Of a DNA stretch of 64,000 nt, positions 49,400 to 60,065 are shown one piece after another. The notes beneath the pieces were generated by a model. It did not search any database and was not told where the DNA came from. It worked only from the letters and a program-made list of their open reading frames with translations. The translations under genes and the position numbers were made by a program. Position 1 is the first letter of the stretch; the number at the start of each line of letters is the position of its first letter. Source of the DNA: Undaria pinnatifida (lineage: Eukaryota; Sar; Phaeophyceae; Laminariales; Alariaceae). The stretch is taken from contig JABAKD010000016.1 of NCBI GenBank assembly GCA_012845835.1, forward strand, positions 14,125,020 to 14,189,019, in the 5' to 3' direction.

Positions 49400-49690
49400 C
49401 TATCACAAGGGGGTGGCGGGGTTGCCCGCCGGTGATGCTGTGACAAGGGAGGGGGGGGGTGTCCACACGCGTGACATTGGGGGGGGAGCTGTCGACCCGA
49501 CATTGTGCCAGGGGGGGGGGCGGAAGGGTCCACCTATCACGTTGTGACAACGGGGAGGGGGGGGGGGGGGTTCTCCCTTGACGATGTGACAACGGGCGGG
49601 GGGGGGGGGGGGCACAAGCGTGACGTGACGACAGGGCGGGGGGTCCACGCGCGTGACGTTAGCGCAAGGCGGCGAGGTGGGCTACCACCC
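49400..49690. repeat. G-rich minisatellite, right part
   Basis: About seven units of TGTGACAA, then 8-14 G, then GTCCACGCGTGAC-like sequence. The plus strand has strong G-quadruplex potential. Confidence 0.85.
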
Positions 49691-49737
49691 GTAGACCGCT
49701 ATTGAGTCATTTAGTGTCCCCTCCGAAAACTCATGGG

Positions 49738-49770
<33 letters not shown>

Positions 49771-49922
49771 GCTAGTGCTACTGCTAGTGCTAGTGCTACT
49801 GTCACTGCTACTGCTACTGCTGCTACTGCTACTACTACTACGACTACTACGACTACCACTCCTGCTCCTATTACCACTACCACTACCACTGCCACTACCA
49901 CCACCACAGCCACAACGACAAA
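49738..49922. repeat. Trinucleotide (ACT/ACC/GCT)n microsatellite
   Basis: This run of CTA, CTG and CCA-type triplets directly abuts the left end of the MITE-like element at 49,923. Confidence 0.9.
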
Positions 49923-50222
49923 GACGCGCTACGATAGAGGTATACCTTTTTCTGGCAACAATGTTTCCTGAATGACGAGACTCCCTAATCCCAAATCGTC
50001 GGAAATACACCATCTTGTTTTTGGCAAGATTCTCGTTGTGTACCTAGCCCACGGGATTTTTCATCGGCAGTTTTTTTCGGGTTATCTAAAATCACTTTTT
50101 GGGTTAAGAAGGACATGTCGATCATGTGTAAAGCATGTCTTAGGCATGTCTTAAGTTAACCTCCTAAAGCGAGGAACCTTGAAAAAAAAAATGTGGTGCA
50201 TCTCTATTGTGGCACGCGTCCA
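49923..50222. mobile_element. MITE-like element, copy 2
   Basis: This is about 300 bp, with left end GACGCGCTACGATAGAGGTA and right end the inverse of GACGCGTGCCACAATAGAGA. It shares interior with copies at 7,287 and 54,076 (CCAAATCGTCGGAA; GCAAGATTCTCGTTGTGTA). It is flanked left by the trinucleotide array and right by an ACACACA stretch and CGACGA triplets. Confidence 0.75.
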
Positions 50223-50554
50223 ACACACACACAAACACACAACACATAAATACATAAACACAACCACTGCGGCTACGACGATGAGGACGACGACGACGAC
50301 GACGAGTCCTGCCGCCGCCGCCGACGACGACGACGAGTCCTGCCGCTGCCGACGACGAGTCCTGCCGACGACGCCAATTGTAGTGGTATGCACGAGTGGG
50401 GGATGCGTGGTTGGTCGGCGTTGGGAAGCGTGCTCCCATTGGGTTCCGGTGCCCTTGTTTGGTCTCTCTCTCCTCATGGCTCGTTGGATAGACTCAAAAC
50501 CTTATGTATTATTTCCTCTACATTGAACTCTAAAAGACAGACAAAACAGGCCTA

Positions 50555-51405
50555 TGTTAAGATACGGCCTCAAAAGGCCTGTAATTATACGAATTTGAGA
50601 TCATTTGGATGGGTTTCGTATGATAAGGTTGGCGTTTTATATTCGGGAACGTTAGGAAATATATCGGAGGCACGAGCCTCCGATCTCAGAAGCTATCCGG
50701 GGCTCTGGTGGAATCGAATAAAGCAACGTCTCTACGAAGCAAAATAAAGTGAGTACTCTCCGAGGACCTGCTCAATTGGCAGACCTGCAAGGGGCACTCT
50801 GTGTCCCCACCTATAACTTTACATGTACTGCCGTACGAGGGCTCGCCTCGCCATGGTACCTTTTCTGTGGCTGGTTTGCCGCAGAGCCTTTTTGCCCCCC
50901 CCCGCCACACCGGCGGCACGCGGCAAGTTTTTGATGGGTGACTTTTGCCTTGTTGTAGGGTCTACGTTTCTTGCAACTGCTTTTCTTCGCGTGTACCTGG
51001 CTCAATAGCCAGACGGTTGGAGGTGTGGGAGTGGGTTTTGAGGAGACGCATCTTCGACTCATGGTCTAGTTCGTAGAAACGGAGTTCCCCCGAACCTCCC
51101 ATATTTATGCATATGCGACTCATCAGGGTGGGCTAGTGTTGAGATACGGCCTCGAAAGGCCTGTAATTATCCGAATTTGAGACCATTTGGACAGGTTTCG
51201 TATGATAAGGTTGGCGTTTTATATTCGGGAAAGTTAGGAAATAGATCGGAGGCACGAGTCTCCGATCTCAGAAGCTATCCGGGGCTCTGGTGGAATCGAA
51301 TAAATCTACGTCTCTACGAAGGAAAAGAAAGTGAGTACTCTCCGAGGACCTGCTCAATTGGCAGACCTGCAGCGGGCACTCTGTGTCCCCATCCTTGACC
51401 GTACA
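50555..51405 (+). mobile_element. Non-coding LTR mini-retroelement, family B
   Basis: Two direct repeats of exactly 269 bp (50,555-50,823 and 51,137-51,405), each starting TGTT and ending TACA, bound a 313 bp interior with no ORF of note. The flanks 50,551-50,554 and 51,406-51,409 are both CCTA, a 4 bp target-site duplication that confirms the ends. The repeats contain a TATA-like TTTTATATTC and AATAAA, as expected of an LTR. A partial purine run (AGGGTGGG) lies before the 3' repeat. Orientation is inferred from that run and could be reversed. Confidence 0.8.
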
Positions 51406-51654
51406 CCTAGGCAAGGTAGTGCGGGGTAACGCAGGGAAACGCAGGGTAGTGCAGGTAGTGCAGGTAGTGCAGGTAAAGCAGGTAGTGATATGTGGGGCGT
51501 TCTGCTTGCCCCATCATTGTCACCTACATTATCGCCCATCTATGATGGCCTTGACGTGAATGAGACATCTACTGTCACGTGGTTTCACCTCAACCATGAC
51601 ATGGTTCCACGTCGAATCTATAAAATATCCTTCTACGGAGGGCACTCCATTACA

Positions 51655-51775
51655 ACTACTACGACTATTACTACTACTACAACTACTGCTACTGCTACTA
51701 CTGCTGCTGCTACTACTACTACTACTGCTACTACTACTAGCACTAATACTACTACTACTACTACTATTACCCCTC
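51655..51775. repeat. (ACT)n-type microsatellite
   Basis: A run of ACT triplets with GCT and ATT variants, about 120 bp. No MITE termini were found beside this one. Confidence 0.9.
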
Positions 51776-51839
51776 CTCCTGTTCTTCTCCTAGATCCGGA
51801 CCCAGTCACCTGCGATGCCGTAGGATCGTAGTTGATCGT

Positions 51840-53339
51840 GAACGGCGGCGTTCTCCAAAGTGAGATGAAAATTATTCAAGCTTGCATAATTGGCTCTTCA
51901 CTACCTACAGTGTTGTGTGGTGCTCAAGATATGAGGTTTAGCGTCCCTCTCAATATGTCTCTCGTTTACAGTGATTTGCTACTATCAGAGCCATGATGTG
52001 CGTGGCAGCTCGATGCCGCCGTTCGTTGTGGCCCTTGTGGTGATCGCGGTAGAAGAAATCTTAGACCAGAGCCGTCGGATAGAAGCGGGACAGCGCAGCC
52101 TCTGGTAAGCGTATATTAGCAGTCGATGAGGATGTCGGCGCTGTTCGTGATGGCCAAAAACCTCGGAAGGCATGCATTGTAATGTAGTGCAATGCCAATG
52201 ATTGACATTATTAATAGCCTGATGTTCCCTAGGTTATCATATTAAATAGACGTGGATGGCAAATTTTTTGTGTCAGTGCGGCGACTGAAACGATCTGTGG
52301 TTTGGTACACATATGACCTACCCGCGAGAACGTAGTATCGAATTGAGTATTCGCTGTCAGTGCATGATAGCTTGCCAGTCCCCCCAGGCCAACCGACGAG
52401 ACCCTGTCAATTGCTCACGCGAGCGACACTCCCTAGGACGTCGACACACACGCATTCTATCCGGCCTGGCGGCGGCTTCGTGGCCCTCCTTGAATCGAAA
52501 CTAGCGTTGTTCGTCCAAGTAGGCAATTCAAAACCCCACGTTAACCGCCAACAACACTAAGCCTTACGGTTAACGCATATAGGTGTTGCTGCATTACAGT
52601 AGACATATTAGAAACCTAACGGCGTTTTTGGTACGCGGTAATTAAGCAGGCCAGTAGATAGGGCCTCACAACGGACACGTCGTGTTAGACACCGCGCACT
52701 GTTTCCTACTAGCAAGAGATGTTGAACAGAACCAAAACGTCAACGTGTTAGTAGCTTGTGGCGTGTCTGTCCGGCCAAGCCTACGGTAGGGAGGTCCACT
52801 TGTTCAGTGGCCCGGGCTTACTCGTGCGAGTGATAGTGATCCCCCTGTTCCTTGGTAATCTTGTTTGTTTTTGTTATAATGACACTGCCATATAATTCCT
52901 ATCATAAAGGGTAAAGTATTTTTCTTGTTTCAGTGACGCACAGAGTCAATCGGGCGAGTGGCCCAAATCCGGCAGAGAAGAAAAAATGGGTGCCCCCCCT
53001 GCCGTGCTGCTGATCGTGTGGGCGACCATCAACTAACTCACTCCCCGACGACCGCCGAGATACAGTTCATTCATACAGTTCACTCATACAGTTCATTCGC
53101 ACACTTCATTGATACAGTTCATTGATACAGTTCATTCATACAATTCATTAAGTTGTTCGAAGAGTGAGAGCCAAGCAATTTTGAGTCACTGTGAGGTGAA
53201 CCTTGTAAGCTTCGAAAATTGTCTCTCGTGATGGTCGGACCGGAAAGGTCCCGATATAGTGTTCTGGTGGCCCTAGGCAAGTGTGCTGATATGCCTATTT
53301 GATATGTCCATTTAACAAATCCGTATTAAGATCCAGTGG
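51840..53339. other. Intergenic stretch without recognised genes
   Basis: Only short ORFs with no motifs are seen. At 53,060-53,150 an ATACAGTTCATTC-like 13-15 bp unit repeats about six times. Confidence 0.4.
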
Positions 53340-53485
53340 TGTTATTAGACTTGGTTTGGGTGGGCTATTGGTCAACCTCTAATGGATGCCGGGACCGGCT
53401 TGTTTTTCGGAACGACACGTAAGTCTGGGCGCTCTTCCACGCTTTACAAATACACGTTTACGTCTTTTCCCTCAACCCTTTTACC
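53340..53485 (+). mobile_element. Decayed fragment of family A mini-retroelement
   Basis: TGTTATTAGACTTGGTTTGG then GGGCTATTGGTCAACCTCTAA resembles the family A LTR, and CACGTTTACGTCTTTTCCCT at about 53,450 resembles its interior. Ends are not defined. Confidence 0.45.
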
Positions 53486-53580
53486 ACAGCCCTTAATCCC
53501 TCGCCACTATTAAATAGAAGCATAATTATACACTACAATACTACTAGTCTAGACTAATAGTACGTAGTTTCAAGTAGCGT

Positions 53581-53931
53581 GTGCCTCCTAATAAGCGCGG
53601 GTGCAGCACTGAAGGAGTTAAGCATCGTGCTGCGAAGCACCTGCGAAACCAACAAGAGATTTTTGCCCGCCCCCCCCATGGAGCTCCCGTGTTTTCCTGT
53701 CGGCAGTTGGTGGAGAGCGAGGTAGCTCGAGCTTACGGTCGGGGTCCGGGGTGCATACGCCTGACGGAGATATCTGCGTGGCCGGCACGAGGACAAGATC
53801 TAGACGGGCAGTATTTCTGTAGTAGTCCAGTACCGGCATGTCCGATTGCTCGTCTTCCATCGGCACCAGCTTCGGGATCTGACCCCCTCCGTCCTGTTGA
53901 GATGCGGAAAGTATTGAACATCGAAAGTTAG
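53581..53931 (+). CDS. Unrecognised ORF
   Basis: A 116-codon frame opens at ATG-less GTG context near 53,581 and ends at 53,931. The reverse strand is also open through much of it, which weakens the case for coding. No domain is recognised. Confidence 0.12.
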   Translation: MPPNKRGCSTEGVKHRAAKHLRNQQEIFARPPHGAPVFSCRQLVESEVARAYGRGPGCIRLTEISAWPARGQDLDGQYFCSSPVPACPIARLPSAPASGSDPLRPVEMRKVLNIES

Positions 53932-54075
53932 CATTAGAACGGTTTTAGTCGTAGTCTATTCTTATAATAATCGTGTTTGCCGTCTGACAACGCGCGACAT
54001 AAACGTCTGTGTCGATCTCGAAGAAAAAAATGAAAACCTAAGGACGCCACAAGAAAGCAACAGGATACCCATCAA

Positions 54076-54329
54076 GACGCGTGCTACGATCGAGGTATGC
54101 ATCAGTTTTCGTCTGAATGAAGTGTTTTCTGAATTACTTAAGACACTCCTTAACCCAAAATCGTCGTAAAAAACGCCATTTTTTTTTTGCATGATGATTC
54201 TCGTCGTGTATCAGCAGCAGCTTTTGTTTTTCTCCAAAAATCAGTTTTTGGGTTCAAACATGTCTTAACCTCCCAAATTGAGAGGTAGTATTAAGAAAAA
54301 AGTGGTGCGCCTCTATCGTAGAATGTGAC
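54076..54329. mobile_element. MITE-like element, copy 3
   Basis: This is about 254 bp, left end GACGCGTGCTACGATCGAGG; the right end has a diverged inverse (GTGCGCCTCTATCGTAGAAT). It shares CTTAACCCAAAATCGTCG with copy 1. A (GTT)n microsatellite starts about 25 bp after it. Confidence 0.7.
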
Positions 54330-54351
54330 TTTCGTTCATTAATGCTAAGGT

Positions 54352-54602
<251 letters not shown>

Positions 54603-55404
54603 GTCATTTCGGACAATGTGCAGCATGAACTCCAAATGTTGATCGCTCGTGAACACCCCCAGAAATAAAACAACGGAAACCAATAAATTGAAAGCCGTGC
54701 GTTGTTAGGTAACCAATAAAAATAAAACCCGTGCGTTGTTAAGTGGCAAGGCAATGAAAAGCCGGGTGACAGCGTGCGGTCCCTCGCCGTACTATCAAGC
54801 CTCACCTCGCTCATGACCCCGAGTCGATATCTATATCTCAAGTCCTTCCCATAGTTGTGTGGATTTGAAGAGTTGATCATGACAAAAAGAAGCTCTTGGA
54901 ACAGCGGCGTTCTCCGCATCATACCTCGATCTTCAATCAACTGTTTGTTGTTATGTATATCATCAGTAAAACAGATAAACAAGGCAACGAAAATCAGAGC
55001 ACTAAACAAATTGTGGAGAAGTTAGCTTTTTCGCGGCAAATAGACAGTGCACATGATAACACATAGACCGGTACCTGCTAGATAGAGACGAATGCTTGAT
55101 AACAATACAACAGTATACACGTCATCAGTACACGTTAACTTGAGCCGCGTGACATCAACGATCAATCACGGAAAATCTGTGACAGCACGCAGCGGTGGAA
55201 ATGCTCTCAAGACAGCTTATTGATACCCTCTTTGGCAAGCCCTCTTCGTCATCCGACTATTTGCGGCAAGCGCACCAAAACAAAACTGCCTGCTCTCTAC
55301 CACACACAAGTTCCTTCGACTCGTCGACGGTTCTACTCCGCAAAAATGTATTTCCTTGTTTTCTTTTTTTAACAGCGAGACACCTCACTTGGGAGATCTA
55401 AGGT

Positions 55405-55500
55405 TACGATCAGGATAGGGTTACGATAATGTTACGATAATGTTACGGTAATGTTACGATAAGGTTACGATAAGGTTGCGATAAGGTTACGATAAGGCTA
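55405..55500. repeat. (GTTACGATAAG)n minisatellite
   Basis: Eight to nine copies of an 11 bp unit with point variants. Confidence 0.9.
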
Positions 55501-56097
55501 TCCTAACTTGGGTTAGTTACATCGAAAAACATGGTATGTTGCAAGCTACGTGTGTGTGATGCTTCGATCGCGCGTGCTACGGGTGTTAGTAAAGCTTTAA
55601 AAACACAGCAACACACAACAATTAAGCTAACCAATGCATGCATATTTACTCCATATACCAGGTACCAGGAAATTACTACTACCCTGATACTAGGTACATT
55701 CACTGGTGATATAGTGATGTGCGAGTTGCATGTGGTTGCGGATGCGAGTGCTCTGCGTTGCGCCAGAGCCCACAAGAGGCCAGCAACTCAGCAGACGGAT
55801 AGTCTGCTGTTGCATGCCAGTTTCAAGCTGCGAAGATTCGATGATAAAAAAATCTGTAGCTATCCTCAATGTGGTACGCTCGTTGCATCTTGCTTATTGT
55901 GATGATCTGTGTCACCTCTATCATTCGTCGGAGTCTGCGGAAAGTTGTATCTTCGTCCACTTTCAACTCGTCAAGCCGCTCCGATACCCCTCCAGGCATG
56001 CTATTGATCAGGAAAGCATGATCCTTCTCTACGCCCGCCCTGGTGATATTTGCACGTCAAGACAGTAAAACAACAACGAGCATATTGTTGTAACGCA

Positions 56098-56142
56098 ACA
56101 CCTGTGAACACGGCTTGTCCAGAAGGTCGGTGAAGGGAAAAC
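56098..56142 (+). mobile_element. 3' fragment of the SINE
   Basis: CACCTGTGAACACGGCTTGT then CCAGAAGGTCGGTGAA matches the 3' end of the SINE copies at 28,936 and 56,967. The head is missing. Confidence 0.5.
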
Positions 56143-56339
56143 CTCTCACAAGTTGAGCTGGAACGAAAAATTGGTGATATGAAGCGAAGTCAACACCCGA
56201 GGATTTTTCATTGACTTTTGCACGCTTTTGCATTAATACATCGCTTTAACTCTCCAACTCCAATTGACAGAAGATTTTCCGCTCGGCAGCTTGGCAGTCA
56301 TTTGATCAAGACGTGGCATGTACTGTATGTGTAAGAGTA

Positions 56340-56640
56340 TTGGGCGAGAAGGCCTGCCGACGACGCCATATTGTAAGAGTATTGGGCTGGGACACAGAGT
56401 GCCCCCTGCAGGTCTGCCAATTGAGTAGGACCTCGGAGAGTACTCACTGTCTTAGTCTTCGCAGAGACGTAGCTTTATTCGATTCCACCAGAGTCCCGGA
56501 TGGCTTTTGAGATCGGAGGCACGTGCCTCTGATCAATTTCCTGACTTTCCCGAATACAAAACGCCAACATTATCATACGAAACCCATCCAAATTATCTCA
56601 GTTCGGATAATTACAGGCCTTTCGAGGCCGCATCTTAACA
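56340..56640 (-). mobile_element. Family B LTR with adjoining primer-binding site
   Basis: A third 269 bp copy of the family B LTR lies inverted at 56,372-56,640. On the minus strand it is followed, after three bases (ATA), by TGGCGTCGTCGGCAGGCC (56,368 down to 56,351), the same predicted primer-binding site as in family A. A second copy of the LTR tail (GCCCAATACTCTTACA) follows at 56,347-56,332. The rest of the element is gone, and no target-site duplication is seen. Confidence 0.7.
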
Positions 56641-56966
56641 TATGTGTCTTATTTTTACGTCTTCACACACGTGCATGCGTAGTAACTACCCCGCCCTCTA
56701 CCGTGTGCCTGTTGTGCCTGTTACGTATGCGCACGCCGTGAAGAGAGTGGACGGGATTTGGAATTTGGCTCTACGCCACCGTTGCGCCGATAATATGAGT
56801 ATTGTGAGTAATAAAATGTACATGAAAAAGGTTTAATATCAGCCGTCGATGCATCAACTACCAGGTATTATTGATATATTACGTTTTCATGTCTTCATAC
56901 AGTATGTGCAAGTGGAACGATCCTCGACGATCATGTGTATGCGCCATCATGCAGTAGAATAGACCG

Positions 56967-57275
56967 GTCGCCCCGGTGGCGTATCAGGTTATCCTCGAGC
57001 CTGGTATAGGTCAGTTTCGTGAGTTCGAGCCCCGCCGAGTGCATACTCGTATAAATTCGTTGGGACTTTTTCTTGTGGACAAATTGACTTGCGGAAAGCG
57101 CGAGAGCGTGAGTGAGCAACACTCGATGAACAATCGACGAGCAGTGGGATTGCTGAACCCTATGCGCGATAAAAATTGAAGGCAAGAACCGGGGAGGAGA
57201 AGGGATGACACCTGTGACCACGGCTTGTCCAGAAGCTGGAAAGTGAAAGTGTGCAAAAAAAAAAAAAAAAAAAAG
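56967..57275 (+). mobile_element. tRNA-derived SINE with poly(A) tail, copy 2
   Basis: It has the same A box (GGTGGCGTATCAGG) and B box (GAGTTCGAGCCCC) as the copy at 28,936, the same body, and a pure A20 tail (about 57,256-57,275). AGAATAGAC just before the head and AGAATCGAC after the tail form a likely target-site duplication with one mismatch. The clean tail suggests a fairly recent insertion. Confidence 0.85.
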
Positions 57276-58184
57276 AATCGACGAAACGATGCAGGCCTGG
57301 TATCGAACGTCAGAGGACTAGCTCAACCTGGTACGAAAATAGTATACGAACATGTCAATGCACATGTCATTGCACGTGATTTTCATCGAGGCCCCTTGGT
57401 CCGTCGACGCAGCAAGGTGCAAGCGGCGAGATGCGAGCTAGCTCTGTTTGCCGGTGAGGTGCTTTTTAAAACACAAAAATACGCACCAATTCTCCCATGT
57501 CGCGTATGCTCTACGTTGTTCGTGAAGGGTATGTATTCATGAGATAAGCCAGTGGCTCCCCTGGGTGCTGCCGGTCCACAGGCTTCCCGCTAAACCACCG
57601 TTTAACAGCAGCGCTGAACAGCAGCAGTACTGTATGTACTGTATGTGCATGGTACCTTCGTACCGTCGTTGCCTTCGTGTATTCCTTGCGAATTTGGAAT
57701 TTTGTATATCCTCTCCCTCGGATGCGGTGGACAGTACTCAACTGCCAAGTGTAAGTGTTGCAAAAATACTAGACACCTCCACCTTCACACAGGGATAGTA
57801 TAACACCCCTGCTTTCTTCCCTTCCCTTCTCCCCTCCACTCCCTCCCCTCCACCCCCGCCCCGAGCGCGACGTATCCCAAATAGCGAAAGACACCACGAT
57901 CTTTAGTTGCGCCGCATTTTTTCATCGACCCTACCAGGCAACTACCAGGTACCAGGTACGAATTCCGACTACAACCGCAGAGGATTGGTCCACGCCGTGC
58001 ATGGCTCACCTGTGTGTGAATATTCGAACGTGCAACACCACCATATTCTGCTGCCTATTGATGGCAACTAGTCGCAGGGAGATCTCCGCCGTCATTAGGG
58101 CAAGCGTCCGGATATCCGCAACTCGCTCCAACTAGGCGAACTATTTCGCGACATTGTCCGAAGCGGTAGAGGTTCAGCCGCGTT

Positions 58185-58640
58185 TTGTGTCAAATTCCGA
58201 TTTCACAACCATATTCAATCGGTAGTATTCACAGCTGACGTTTTTCATTTTTACATGATCAATATGGAAAATCGTCCTGTTGACCCTGACAGCACCCAGG
58301 GGAGTCACCGACCTATATCTTTCATGAGGATAAACATGTAACACGCGCGAACGACCTTCCGTAAATTTTGTGCAATTACTACTGTAGACCATAATAGTCT
58401 ACTAGTGAAACATAGAGATGTACCACGCAGCTTGCAAAGTTAAGTGTCAACTATTCAATCGGTTGTACTCACAGCTGATGTTATTCAATTTTTATATATA
58501 TTTTTTACAAAATTTGAGTGTTGCTGTGCTGTTGTCGCGACTTATCGCTCGAGGCAAGCATGGGAGGCCTACAAGGCTACAGGTAGGACGTGTACTATCA
58601 CCCAGGGGGGTCGCCGATCTGAATCCTTCACACGACTCAT
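58185..58640 (+). repeat. Dispersed 75-80 bp repeat, two linked copies
   Basis: TATTCAATCGGTAGTATTCA with CAGCTGACGT (58,210-58,245) and TATTCAATCGGTTGTACTCA with CAGCTGATGT (58,447-58,482) are followed at similar distance by CACCCAGGGGAGTCACCGAC and CACCCAGGGGGGTCGCCGAT. This is a roughly 240-300 bp unit present twice; the full element may be this long. Confidence 0.5.
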
Positions 58641-58781
58641 CACCCCTGCGTAGTACGCCCGCGATCGGGACAATTGGCAGCCCTTGTTGCTTTAAAGATT
58701 AATCGATCATAGTTACAGCTAAAAAGGTTTTTTTCCATTTTTTTCGTGCACTCGTGAAAAATGTGTTTTTATATAAACTGG

Positions 58782-59026
58782 AGGTTGACAATGTGTTGTC
58801 GGTTTGACGAAGATATTGAGCAGGCGAAGACCGCTGCGCGGGAGGCGTCCCTGGTGGCGAAGAGGGCGCAACAAGCCCTTGCCCAATCAGTTGCGGGCTG
58901 CGGCGGGAGCTACCGCGGCCCCCTCGCCTTCTTCGCGCCCGCAGGGTGTCGCATCCCAGCGACCACAACCCGGGAACGACGCCTTCTTCAAGGGCATCGG
59001 GGCGAGCGCGGGATACCATCGTGATC
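58782..59026 (+). CDS. Possible exon or gene relic, function unknown
   Basis: A frame reads FDEDIEQAKTAAREASLVAK and RAQQALAQ, helical and charged, with the C/G-rich third positions seen in the Prp5 exons. After about 58,885 the protein-like reading moves to another frame (LRAAAGATAAPSPSSRPQGV, then PGNDAFFKGIGASAGYHRD), which ends at a GTATGT donor-like site. A one-base shift would be needed to join them. It may be a frameshifted relic or two exons. No family is recognised. Confidence 0.25.
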
Positions 59027-59339
59027 CGACGTGTATGTGGTATCGTGACAGTTTACCTGGCCCTGATCTTGGCGGTACCCTTGCAATTGACCTGAAAGAT
59101 GGCGACGATTTTTCTTGCTCGGGCGATAAGATTTATCGTCTCGGCGTGTTGGTCGATAAATAGCATAAATCGAAGTATACCAGGTACATGCTGAGACCAC
59201 TACTAGTAGCCTACTATTAATACATAGATAGCTGAACAGCAACTTACGTACCAGTGTGAAGAGTCGTGGAGTGCCGGGTAGGTGTGAGGGAAGGGACGCA
59301 GGGGTATCCGCTTTGCTTGGAGACAGCACCGGTTCTTTG

Positions 59340-60065
59340 TAGATTTCTTATTATTGGCGTTGAGCTATGAGAAGCTCGAGGAGACAGAAAAGGAGGAGTG
59401 AGCATGGGGGCGGGGTGAGGCTCACAGAGTTCGCTTCACCCTAGCGTTGCTGCTGTGCTCTCTTCTGGACCTTTACCTATGGAACGTACAAGAAACGTTC
59501 TCCTAGATGTTCTGTATTCCCATGAGCGCTTAAGGCGCTTACTTCTATCTATCTTGTCCAGAGGAGGAACGTTCCATTACCGAGAACACTCTTGTGGTAT
59601 AAGCTGTTCGATATAGCTTGTCTCAACGAACAAAGTAGGAACAACGATGGTCACGAAGGATCGTCCGACGGGGTATTGTCGGATTACCCGACGGTGCATT
59701 GCGGAATATTATAGCATGGGAAGGACACGTGGAATAGTCCCGAAGGTCCTTGTAGACTGTTCCTGGAACCAATCTAGGAACACGTGGAAATATGAGAATG
59801 TGGCACCTGTAGTATTTGGGAATTTGGGGCGTTGAGAATATTGCCTGGTGTGGAGCGAGATGGCTTCGCCCACTCGCCTTACTCCATCTCTTTCCCTCTT
59901 ATCAGCATCCGGGACCAGCTAATAAAGACATCTATATACCATCTTCTTCACACTGTGTGTTGCAGTGAAGCTCGCGCCCTGAGACTGGGCTGCTGGGAGC
60001 ACATTATTCTTCGCATAACCGATTTAATCCAACACGTTAACGTGATTTACGTTTGAATCGGAACA
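59340..60065 (+). promoter_or_regulatory. Probable 5' LTR and leader of the copia element
   Basis: This lies directly before the gag-pol start. It contains AATAAAGACATCTATATACC at about 59,920, combining a poly(A)-like and a TATA-like signal, and CATTATTCTTCGCATAACCG near 60,005. The 3' LTR lies outside the window, so LTR ends and primer-binding site cannot be fixed. The site TGGCGTCGTCGGCAGG seen in the mini-elements is not present here. Confidence 0.4.

Noticed and set aside
49711-50013. ORFs rich in Thr, Ser or Leu/Val
   Set aside because: They are translations of the trinucleotide microsatellite.
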